Source: CAJWPI01 sp964635015
GTDB lineage: Bacteria > Pseudomonadota > Gammaproteobacteria > Magnimaribacterales > Magnimaribacteraceae
Assembly: GCA_964635015.1 (NCBI GenBank)
Contig: CAZWMS010000038.1
Location: 1-10,469, forward strand
DNA: 10,469 nt
Direction: 5' to 3'
The notes under the pieces were generated by a model. The model was not told the DNA's origin. It did no database searches and was given only the letters and a program-made list of their open reading frames with translations. Of the stretch, positions 1-6,330 are shown one piece after another. Position 1 is the stretch's first letter, and every line of letters starts with the position of its first letter. The translations under genes were made by a program, and so were the position numbers.

Positions 1-45
1 CTGCTGATGCCATAGAGATAAGAAGTATTTAAAATCTAAAAGAGG

Positions 46-121
<76 letters not shown>

Positions 122-148
122 AAAATAAAAAAAGAAGTCAAGAACAGT

Positions 149-949
149 CTATCTAAAGTTTGGCTTTCGCTTATCTAAAAAGGCAGACACAGCCTCTTTA
201 TGCTCTTCTGTTTCCCAACATTCCTGTAAAAACTTAGTTTCTAATTCTTCTGCTGCTTTTAAATCTGTGGTAACAGAATTAGTGGTTAGTAATCTTTTTG
301 TCATTCTTAATTGTTTATCTGGATTGCTGGCCATTCTATTTGAAATCTCAAAAGCTTTATTCATTAACTCTTCTGGTTCTGTCAAATGCTCTACTAAACC
401 AAATTTATTGACCTCCTTACCAGAATAAATATGTCCTGAAAGCATCATTTCATTTGCTCTACCCCACCCCACTCTACTGACTAAGAAATGAGTAGAAGCT
501 AATTCTGGGACAAGACCCATTTTAATAAATACCATGCCAAACTTAGCATTTTGGGAAGATATAATCACGTCAAATGGTAATATCATAGTTACACCTATAC
601 CAACAGCAGCTCCATTAACTGCCGCAACTAGCGGTTTTGATTCTCTAACCAGAGCGAGCCAATCCACACCAGCTGGCATACCTCCAGAACCTCCAGCCGT
701 GTCATTACCAGGATCTTCTCCATCTATACGGGTTTGAAAAGTATCCTCTATGTCTGCTCCTGCACAAAAACCCCTACCTTCTCCAGTCAAGATAATAGAT
801 CCAACCTTCTTATCTTCGTTTGCTCTCTCCATAGCATGGACCTGTTCTTCGCACATTTGAGGCGTCCAGGCATTGAGTTTTTCTGGCCTATTAAGAGTTA
901 TAACTGCTACTGCTCCTTGTGTATCGTATTTTATCTGAGAATATTTCAT
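149..949 (-). CDS. Enoyl-CoA hydratase/isomerase family (crotonase-fold) protein
   Basis: A 266-residue member of the crotonase superfamily, which acts on acyl-CoA thioesters in the cytoplasm, and is of usual length. The N-terminal LNRPEKLNAW (residues 19-28), the first oxyanion-hole segment GRGFCAGADI (58-67) and the second segment NGAAVGIGV (112-120) are clear. The two glutamates of classical hydratases are not present: threonine 121 and phenylalanine 141 sit at the aligned positions. Glu149 in GLVPE lies near the acidic residue of PaaG-type isomerases. It may therefore be an isomerase or another crotonase reaction rather than a standard hydratase, and the substrate cannot be read from the sequence. 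A gly/acid-rich loop at about 75-95 precedes the second oxyanion segment. The ATG is supported by a GGGAG ribosome site at 957-961, seven bases upstream. The gene is divergent from the neighbouring hydrolase. Confidence 0.9.
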   Translation of the reverse strand: MKYSQIKYDTQGAVAVITLNRPEKLNAWTPQMCEEQVHAMERANEDKKVGSIILTGEGRGFCAGADIEDTFQTRIDGEDPGNDTAGGSGGMPAGVDWLALVRESKPLVAAVNGAAVGIGVTMILPFDVIISSQNAKFGMVFIKMGLVPELASTHFLVSRVGWGRANEMMLSGHIYSGKEVNKFGLVEHLTEPEELMNKAFEISNRMASNPDKQLRMTKRLLTTNSVTTDLKAAEELETKFLQECWETEEHKEAVSAFLDKRKPNFR

Positions 950-978
950 GATTTTTCTCCCAACTGGTCAATTTATTT

Positions 979-1004
979 GGATAAGTAATTATTCTGATTT
1001 ATCC
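979..1004. repeat. Short inverted repeat in the crotonase/hydrolase divergent gap
   Basis: GGATAA at 979-984 and its exact complement TTATCC at 999-1004 flank a 14-base spacer in the 85-base gap between two divergent genes. The placement would suit a shared operator, but six-base arms in AT-rich DNA can arise by chance. I see no good -35/-10 pair that would anchor a promoter around it. Confidence 0.2.
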
Positions 1005-1034
1005 TTAGGTCTATTTAACAACAAAACATGAATT

Positions 1035-1994
1035 ATGACATCCCCTCAAATGCTTGAGTTAACTGAATTGCATAACTTTAAATCCCCTGAGGGAGCTAAA
1101 GTTTTTTCTTACAAAACGTTAGATGGAGTCAGCTTAAGAGTTTCAATTTGGAATAAAGATTCAAAAAAAGGGAGCTTACTGTTGCAGTCAGGAAGAACAG
1201 AATTTACAGAAAAATATTTTGAAGTAATAGATGAGTTCCTTCAAAGAGATGTGTGCGTAGCTATGTTCGATTGGAGAGGACAAGGACTTTCTGATCGTCT
1301 TACAAAAAACAGATTCATTGGTCATGTAAATGATTTTTCAGAATATGATAAAGAATTTCAAGAAATTCTAAAGGAAGTGTATTCTGATTTATGCCCTAAA
1401 CCTTGGATTGGAATGGGCCATTCAATGGGGGGGTGTCTACTAGTTTCAGCCGAAGTAAAAAATCCGAACAGCTTTGATGCAATGATCTTGTCTGCTCCTA
1501 TGCTCTCTATGCATATAAGTACCAAAAATGAGATCCTAGCCTTAATAGTTAGCTTTTTATCCAAATTAGGTTTCAGGCACCAACCCTTTGAAAAGCCTGA
1601 GTGGGATGAGATTAAAGGATGGCATGAAAGACCTTTCGAAGAAAATGAAGTGACTTCTGACAAAAAACGATATGAAAGATCTGCTAATTTATTAAGAAAG
1701 AATGAAAAACTTGCTGTGGGGGGCTTAACTATAGGATGGGTCCATGAAGCCATTAAGAGAATAAGACTTATCAGGAGATCCAAGTGGTTGGAGAAAATTA
1801 AATGTCCAACCTTGTTACTAAATGCTACAAAAGATCAATTAGTCAGCTCCTCTTTAAATAAGAAAATGTGTTCAAAGAATACTAATATTATTGTCGTCGA
1901 TATTGAAGGTGAACATGAACTATTTATGGAAAAAGATCACATTAGAATAAAGGCATGGAAAGAGGTAGATAAATTCTTAAAAAGGATTTTATGA
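1035..1994 (+). CDS. Alpha/beta hydrolase, lysophospholipase (PldB)-like
   Basis: A 319-residue serine hydrolase of the lysophospholipase/monoglyceride lipase group, probably releasing fatty acids from lysophospholipids or monoacylglycerols. The exact substrate is inferred from family resemblance. The fold markers are in order: GRTEFTEKYFEVI (residues 53-65), FDWRGQGLSDR (78-88), GHV (96-98) like E. coli PldB, the nucleophile elbow GHSMGG with Ser130, the acid Asp267 in NATKDQ, and His294 in GEHELFMEKD. The catalytic triad is therefore complete. No signal peptide or membrane segment is visible, so it is probably cytoplasmic or peripherally membrane-associated. The ATG at 1035 has no recognisable Shine-Dalgarno. 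Another ATG at 1028 is out of frame, so 1035 is the best start. The stop codon overlaps the gltX stop on the other strand by six bases, leaving no room for a terminator between them. Confidence 0.88.
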   Translation: MTSPQMLELTELHNFKSPEGAKVFSYKTLDGVSLRVSIWNKDSKKGSLLLQSGRTEFTEKYFEVIDEFLQRDVCVAMFDWRGQGLSDRLTKNRFIGHVNDFSEYDKEFQEILKEVYSDLCPKPWIGMGHSMGGCLLVSAEVKNPNSFDAMILSAPMLSMHISTKNEILALIVSFLSKLGFRHQPFEKPEWDEIKGWHERPFEENEVTSDKKRYERSANLLRKNEKLAVGGLTIGWVHEAIKRIRLIRRSKWLEKIKCPTLLLNATKDQLVSSSLNKKMCSKNTNIIVVDIEGEHELFMEKDHIRIKAWKEVDKFLKRIL

Positions 1995-3371
1995 AAACTC
2001 TTGGATCACCTTATCTATTCTTCCAATAACTCTTTCTCTACCAAGAACAATTGAAATTTTATCTAAAGAAGGAGCGTTTAGTCTTCCGGTTATAGCAAGA
2101 CGAAAAGGCTGCCCTATCTCCTTCATTCCTATTTGTTTCTCAGATTTAACTTGTTCTATTACCTTAAGAATTTGATCCTCAGACCAATAATTTAAATCCT
2201 TTAATTTACTAGTTAATATTTTAAGAACTTCTATAGACTCTACAGTAAAAACATTTCTACTCTCTTCTAGGTCATAACTCTGTAAATCTCCAAACAAATA
2301 ATCTGAGTTATCAATATACTCGTTAAGAGTTGAACATCTGTCTTTAATTAATCTCAGCGCTTTAACGGAAGATTCATCTTTTTTTGAAAAGTTTTTACTT
2401 AATTTACTCAATTTTTCCAAGATTTCTTGCTCGCTCATCCTTGATAGGTACTCTTTGTTATACCATTTTAATTTGTCAATTGAGAAACTTGATGCAGAGT
2501 TATTTAGCCTACCTTCTTTAAAAACTTTTACTAGATCTTCAATTGTAAAGAATTCTTCATCACCCAGAGACCATCCCAATCTAGCTAAATAGTTCAACAA
2601 AGCTTCAGGAAGCATGCCCATTTCTTTATAGACTTCAGTACCTAAGGCCCCTTCACGTTTTGATAAGCGTTTCCCACTTTCATCAAGAATCATAGGAACA
2701 TGTCCATATTCTGGAACTTGTTTCCCAAGCGCCTTAAAAATATTGATCTGCCTGGGTGTATTACTAATATGATCATCTCCTCTTATTATGTGGGTTATTG
2801 ACATCTCTATATCATCAACCACCACACTGAGGTTATAAGTGGGTGATCCATCATTCCTTAGCAAAATAAGATCATCTAACTCCTCATTGGAGATTTCAAT
2901 TGATCCTCTTATTAAGTCATTAAATTGGATGCTGTTAGATTCTGGATTCTTAAACCTAATTGCACTGTCTGGGGAGTCTTCGAGATCTAACGATCTGCAT
3001 TTATTATCATATTTAGGTTTTAACCCTTCTTTAATTTGTTTATTCCTAAGTTCCTCTAGTCTCTCTGAAGAACAATTACAGTAATAAGCTTTGCCATCTT
3101 CTAATAGTTGTTTAATTGCATTTAAATGATTGCTCCTATTCTGAGACTGGTAGAAAGGTTTACCGTCAAAATTTATATTCAACCAGTCAAAGTCTTGGAG
3201 TATAGAATCAATGTATTTTTGTTCAGACCTTTTAATATCGGTATCTTCAAATCTTAAAAAGCACTTACCCCCTCTGCTTTTTGCATACAGCCAAGCAAAT
3301 AGGGCAGTTCTAACACCGCCAATATGCAATAAGCCGGTTGGACTGGGAGCAAATCTACTTATTACCTCCAT
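1989..3371 (-). CDS. gltX: Glutamyl-tRNA synthetase
   Basis: A 460-residue class I aminoacyl-tRNA synthetase that charges tRNA-Glu with glutamate using ATP, in the cytoplasm. The length is normal for bacterial GluRS. The Rossmann-fold start RFAPSPTGLLHIGGVR (residues 6-21) contains the HIGH-type motif, FEDTD (41-45) binds glutamate, and KRLSK (234-238) is the KMSKS-type loop. The zinc region keeps Cys98, Cys100, Tyr121 and Cys125, while position 127 is serine. The motif LPEALLNYLARLGWS (254-268) and a helical anticodon-binding C-terminus complete the family layout. It is the last gene of the rnhA-dnaQ-gltX cluster: its ATG begins one base after the dnaQ stop and has no clear Shine-Dalgarno, so translational coupling is likely. 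Whether it is discriminating for tRNA-Glu or also charges tRNA-Gln cannot be told here. Confidence 0.96.
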   Translation of the reverse strand: MEVISRFAPSPTGLLHIGGVRTALFAWLYAKSRGGKCFLRFEDTDIKRSEQKYIDSILQDFDWLNINFDGKPFYQSQNRSNHLNAIKQLLEDGKAYYCNCSSERLEELRNKQIKEGLKPKYDNKCRSLDLEDSPDSAIRFKNPESNSIQFNDLIRGSIEISNEELDDLILLRNDGSPTYNLSVVVDDIEMSITHIIRGDDHISNTPRQINIFKALGKQVPEYGHVPMILDESGKRLSKREGALGTEVYKEMGMLPEALLNYLARLGWSLGDEEFFTIEDLVKVFKEGRLNNSASSFSIDKLKWYNKEYLSRMSEQEILEKLSKLSKNFSKKDESSVKALRLIKDRCSTLNEYIDNSDYLFGDLQSYDLEESRNVFTVESIEVLKILTSKLKDLNYWSEDQILKVIEQVKSEKQIGMKEIGQPFRLAITGRLNAPSLDKISIVLGRERVIGRIDKVIQEFS

Positions 3372-3372
3372 G

Positions 3373-4095
3373 TTAAGATTTTTTTAACCAGAGCGGTTTT
3401 TTACCTGTCTCTTCCATCATTTTATTTAAATAATTCATATTTTTATTTTCTTCTTCTTCAGTCAATTCTATTAAAAAATTCTCATTTTTTTGATCTGAAA
3501 TACTTTCTTTTTTATTCTGCACTAATTTATTACTACCAGATGTTGTTGATTCAGAAAAAACTAAATCACTTTGACCGCCAGTCATAGATAAATAAACATC
3601 CCCCAAAATCTTCGAATCCAGTAATGCCCCATGGTATTCTCGATCATAACCACTTATTTCGTATCTTTTAACTAAAGCATCTAGGCTATTTCTTTGGCCT
3701 GGATGTTTTTCCCTGGCTAAATGTAAAGTATCTGTCACCTTTTCTACAATTTTAGAAATCTTAGGACAGTTACCTGTTAAAAGTTCTATCTCATTATTTA
3801 AGAAACCTAAATCAAATTCAGAATTATGAATTATTAACTCACTTCCTTTAATAAAGGCAATAAAATCATCACATATATCCTTAAACCTTGGCTTGTCAGA
3901 TAAGAAATCCTTAGAGAGACCGTGAATCTTCTCAGCAGCTTCATCAATCTCTCTATCTGGATTGAGGTAAGTCTGGAATTCTTCTCCTGAAAAACGCCTG
4001 TTAACTATTTCTATGCAACCAATTTCTATAACTCTATGTCCAGATTTAAAATCCAATCCAGTTGTTTCAGTATCTAAAACAATTTGTCTACTCAT
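3373..4095 (-). CDS. dnaQ: DNA polymerase III epsilon subunit (3'-5' proofreading exonuclease)
   Basis: A 240-residue proofreading exonuclease of the replicative polymerase, expected to bind the alpha subunit (DnaE) and theta or beta partners. The DEDDh active site is complete: Asp8 and Glu10 in LDTETTG, Asp95 in HNSEFDLGFL, and His155 with Asp160 in YHGALLDSKIL. The conserved SMTGGQ (170-175) ends the catalytic domain. A hydrophilic, poorly conserved tail (about 176-240) follows. In the family it carries the beta-clamp and alpha-binding segments, and it ends here in a basic KKPLWLKKS. The gene starts two bases after the rnhA stop and ends one base before the gltX start. Co-directional rnhA-dnaQ is common in Gammaproteobacteria, whereas E. 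coli has the pair divergent. Confidence 0.95.
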   Translation of the reverse strand: MSRQIVLDTETTGLDFKSGHRVIEIGCIEIVNRRFSGEEFQTYLNPDREIDEAAEKIHGLSKDFLSDKPRFKDICDDFIAFIKGSELIIHNSEFDLGFLNNEIELLTGNCPKISKIVEKVTDTLHLAREKHPGQRNSLDALVKRYEISGYDREYHGALLDSKILGDVYLSMTGGQSDLVFSESTTSGSNKLVQNKKESISDQKNENFLIELTEEEENKNMNYLNKMMEETGKKPLWLKKS

Positions 4096-4097
4096 AT

Positions 4098-4529
4098 TTA
4101 CAACTCATCAATACCTTTATTGGCAAGCTCATCAGCTATTTCATTTTCTCTGTGACCGCTATGACCTTTAACCCACTTCCAAGAAACATTGTGTTCTAAA
4201 GAAAGCTGATCCAATCTAACCCATAATTCCTTATTAAGCACAGGTTTCTTTGATGCAGTTTTCCACCCCCTCTCTTTCCATTTAGTTATCCACTCTGTTA
4301 TTCCCTTTCTTAAATATTCTGAATCAGTGGTAAGAATTACTACGGAAGGGGCCTGAAGATGTTCTAAAGCCCTAATTGCTGCAAGCAATTCCATTTGATT
4401 GTTTGTGGTTTCTTCTTTCCCTCCATATATTCCTTCCTCTTCATTGCCTTTTCTAATTAAGGCCCCCCATCCTCCTCGACCGGGATTCCCTCTACAAGCT
4501 CCGTCTGTAAAAATTTCTACTTGATTCAT
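4098..4529 (-). CDS. rnhA: Ribonuclease HI
   Basis: A 143-residue enzyme cutting the RNA strand of RNA:DNA hybrids, involved in primer and R-loop removal. All four metal-binding carboxylates are present: Asp9 in FTDGACRGNPG, Glu47 in NNQMELLAA, Asp69 in TTDSEYL and Asp133 in NEIADELAN. The catalytic-loop His123 is in KGHSGHREN. The frame stays open 39 codons further upstream, to a start at 4646. I chose the ATG at 4529 because MNQVEIFTDG matches the normal family N-terminus and the extra stretch is antisense to the gloB remnant with no family resemblance. The length then fits RnhA almost exactly. It is the first gene of the rnhA-dnaQ-gltX cluster, so its promoter should lie in 4530-4608. Confidence 0.95.
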   Translation of the reverse strand: MNQVEIFTDGACRGNPGRGGWGALIRKGNEEEGIYGGKEETTNNQMELLAAIRALEHLQAPSVVILTTDSEYLRKGITEWITKWKERGWKTASKKPVLNKELWVRLDQLSLEHNVSWKWVKGHSGHRENEIADELANKGIDEL

Positions 4530-4548
4530 AATCCATTTAGAGTTATGC

Positions 4549-4562
4549 ACATATTGGTATGT
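4549..4562. repeat. Small perfect dyad upstream of rnhA
   Basis: ACATA-TTGG-TATGT forms five-base complementary arms around four bases, about 20 bases upstream of the rnhA start and in the divergent promoter region shared with the gloB remnant. It might be an operator or simply chance in AT-rich DNA. No known repressor site is recognised. Confidence 0.2.
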
Positions 4563-4591
4563 TAAACAATTTCTTTTAAGAGGTGTAAAAT
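4563..4591 (+). promoter_or_regulatory. Candidate sigma-70 promoter for the gloB remnant and mltD
   Basis: TAAACA (4563-4568, four of six to TTGACA) is spaced 17 bases from TAAAAT (4586-4591, five of six to TATAAT). Transcription would begin near 4598, just ahead of the gloB-remnant ATG at 4609. As no other promoter is obvious between there and mltD, this may be the former gloB promoter now serving mltD. A run of nine T (4596-4604) lies at the predicted start point. Confidence 0.3.
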
Positions 4592-4608
4592 CATATTTTT
4601 TTTTAGTT

Positions 4609-4767
4609 ATGCTAAATATATTTGCCATCCCAGCTTTTACAGACAATTATATTTGGACAATAGTAAATGACAAAGAAGCCATAGTTATCGATCTTGGAGA
4701 TGCAAATAACTTTCTGGGTAAAGAACTAAAAACAACGGTTGATATATTCACAACTACTAGAAACTAG
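4609..4767 (+). pseudogene. gloB: Truncated glyoxalase II (hydroxyacylglutathione hydrolase) remnant
   Basis: This 52-codon frame matches the start of GloB, which hydrolyses S-lactoylglutathione in the glyoxalase pathway. Residues 7-16 read IPAFTDNYIW, near-identical to the conserved GloB N-terminus, and VIDLGDA (26-32) corresponds to the family's IVDPGDA, with leucine for the proline. The frame then ends at TTTRN-stop, right where the metal-binding THHHxDH motif should begin. Normal GloB has about 250 residues. Only 27 bases separate the stop from mltD, so the remaining 200 or so codons were deleted and are not hidden in another frame. The position supports the identity: in E. coli gloB sits directly upstream of mltD in the same orientation, near rnhA. 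No Shine-Dalgarno is visible. Without the metal site the peptide cannot be a working glyoxalase. Whether it is still translated as a leader peptide is unknown. Confidence 0.85.
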
Positions 4768-4769
4768 AA
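4756..4769 (+). repeat. Tandem duplication of ACTAGAA at the gloB break
   Basis: Two adjacent copies of the seven-base unit ACTAGAA lie at 4756-4762 and 4763-4769. The stop codon of the gloB remnant (4765-4767) falls in the second copy. Removing one copy would shift the frame but would not restore GloB-like sequence. Confidence 0.6.
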
Positions 4770-4794
4770 AGATAATTACTAACCAGAAAATAAA

Positions 4795-6291
4795 ATGATT
4801 AAAAGGATTTTTTTTATTTTTTGTCTCATCTTTCTAACTGGTTTCGTTGTTGTGGACAATAACAGTGCGCAGGAAAAAAGTGTAGAAATTACCTCTCTGA
4901 CTAATTCAGAAGAAGATAAAAGCTCAAGTCTTGAAATGAAATCAGACTTGTGGGAAAGAATTAGAGAAAACTTAACCTTTACATTGCCAAAAGATTTCAT
5001 TGAAGCAGATACCTATAGAAAAAGATTTAAAAACAATCAACATGCAGTTAATAGAATAAGTAAGTCTGGTCAGCGATATCTTTATCACACTGTAAAGAGA
5101 GCGGAAGAATTAGGACTACCTGTTGAATTAGCTCTTTTGCCATTTGTGGAAAGTGAGTTCAATCCATATGCTCAATCAATATACGGTGCTACTGGAATTT
5201 GGCAATTCCTGCCTGCTACTGGAAAAGAGTGGGGACTAAAATCAAACTGGTGGTACGATGGAAAAAGGGATGTCATAGCTTCTACTGAAGCTGCATATGG
5301 CTTTTTATCTTATTTAAATAAGAAATTTGATGGTGATTGGCTACTTGCTATAGCAGCATATAATGCTGGACCAAATAAAATTAGAAGAGCTATAAAGAAA
5401 AATAAAACAGAAGGAAAACCAACTGACTTCTGGTCTCTTAAACTACCTCGTGAAACTTCTGCATATGTTCCTAAATTACTAGTCTTAAGTGAATTAATTA
5501 AAGATCCAACTGCATACAATGTATCTCTCTTATCTATTGCAAACAGACCTTATTTCTCAATAGTAAAGACACCAAATCAGGTTGACTTAATGCAAGCTGC
5601 GGATTTAGCAGGTATAACTCCAGAAACTTTGTATGAACTTAACCCTGGGTTCAGTCAATGGGCAACAGATCCGAGTGGCCCGCACTATCTAGTATTGCCT
5701 CTAGGGGTTAGCGATAGATTTTCTTTAAAACTCTCTTCTATGGAAATAGATGAACTGGTTCAGTGGGATAGATACCTAATACTTAAAGGAGATAATCTCT
5801 CAAAAATAGCCAAGAAGTTTAATATTGAAATATCTGTTCTGAAGGAGATCAATCAAATGGATAATGATTTAATATATGCTGGAAAAGAGATTATGGTCCC
5901 TAGAGGACCGGCATGGGCTAAAACTTTCTTACCAAAATCAAAAATTTATAAAGTTATAAAAGGTGATTCCTTTTGGGGTATATCAAAAAAATTCGGGGTT
6001 ACAATACAAGATTTAACTCTCTGGAATAGCTTAAACCTAACCTCTCCCTTGCAGATAGGTCAAGAAATTAAAATCTTCTCTAAATATGAAAGAGTTAGAG
6101 GCAAAACCCCAACAAAAAAAACAAGAACTCTACTCTATCCAGTAAAGTCAGGTGATACTTTATCAAGAATAGCATCTAGGTTTTCTATAAAAGTAAAAGA
6201 TATAGAGAAGTGGAACGAAATCAAATCTGCAGAGATTATCTATCCTGGTCAAGTCCTAAAAATAATTCTAGATGCTGGTGTGGAAAAATAA
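4795..6291 (+). CDS. mltD: Membrane-bound lytic murein transglycosylase D with three LysM repeats
   Basis: A 498-residue periplasmic enzyme that cleaves the glycan strands of peptidoglycan, forming 1,6-anhydro-muramic acid ends. The N-terminus has a signal sequence (hydrophobic about 5-20) with probable cleavage near NSAQ (23-26). I see no lipobox, unlike the E. coli MltD lipoprotein. The SLT/GH23 domain runs about 95-230: catalytic Glu119 in FVESEFNP, GATGIWQFLPATG (131-143), and AIAAYNAGPNKI (185-196). Three LysM peptidoglycan-binding repeats follow at about 325-369, 384-427 and 447-492. A Thr/Lys-rich linker precedes the third. Length and layout fit full-length MltD. The gene follows the gloB remnant by 27 bases, has no strong Shine-Dalgarno and is convergent with oppC. 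It probably depends on the promoter upstream of the gloB remnant. Confidence 0.95.
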   Translation: MIKRIFFIFCLIFLTGFVVVDNNSAQEKSVEITSLTNSEEDKSSSLEMKSDLWERIRENLTFTLPKDFIEADTYRKRFKNNQHAVNRISKSGQRYLYHTVKRAEELGLPVELALLPFVESEFNPYAQSIYGATGIWQFLPATGKEWGLKSNWWYDGKRDVIASTEAAYGFLSYLNKKFDGDWLLAIAAYNAGPNKIRRAIKKNKTEGKPTDFWSLKLPRETSAYVPKLLVLSELIKDPTAYNVSLLSIANRPYFSIVKTPNQVDLMQAADLAGITPETLYELNPGFSQWATDPSGPHYLVLPLGVSDRFSLKLSSMEIDELVQWDRYLILKGDNLSKIAKKFNIEISVLKEINQMDNDLIYAGKEIMVPRGPAWAKTFLPKSKIYKVIKGDSFWGISKKFGVTIQDLTLWNSLNLTSPLQIGQEIKIFSKYERVRGKTPTKKTRTLLYPVKSGDTLSRIASRFSIKVKDIEKWNEIKSAEIIYPGQVLKIILDAGVEK

Positions 6292-6330
6292 TTCTTTCTT
6301 TAAGCTATTTTTTTTAACTGAAAATTAGAT

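Noticed and set aside
1..45. Possible partial gene at the left edge (minus-strand ATG at 13, or a plus-strand frame ending at 32)
   Set aside because: Only four codons of the minus frame and about nine of the plus frame are visible, too little to support either.
122..148. Dedicated tRNA-Ala promoter or crotonase terminator in the short gap
   Set aside because: A TTGACT and a T-rich run are present on the minus strand, but there is no correctly spaced -10 box and no hairpin.
534..988. Two plus-strand open frames over the crotonase gene
   Set aside because: Both overlap a clear crotonase coding frame. Their low-complexity translations resemble no family.
1358..1783. 141-codon open frame on the minus strand inside the hydrolase gene
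   Set aside because: It is an antisense shadow of a gene with a full catalytic triad. The product has no recognisable domain and no ribosome site was evident.
4530..4646. 39-codon upstream extension of the rnhA frame
   Set aside because: It is antisense to the gloB remnant, shows no RNase H resemblance, and the ATG at 4529 gives the normal RnhA N-terminus and length.
4767..4794. Relic of the gloB C-terminus in another frame just before mltD
   Set aside because: The alternative frame reads about a dozen residues ending in NQKIK with no convincing match to the GloB C-terminal end.
4808..4815. Run of eight T early in mltD as a phase-variation tract
   Set aside because: T-runs are common in this AT-rich window and in codons for hydrophobic signal-sequence residues, so composition explains it.
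6292..6330. Terminator between convergent mltD and oppC
   Set aside because: There is a run of eight T at 6308-6315, but only a weak five-base stem nearby and no G/C-rich hairpin.
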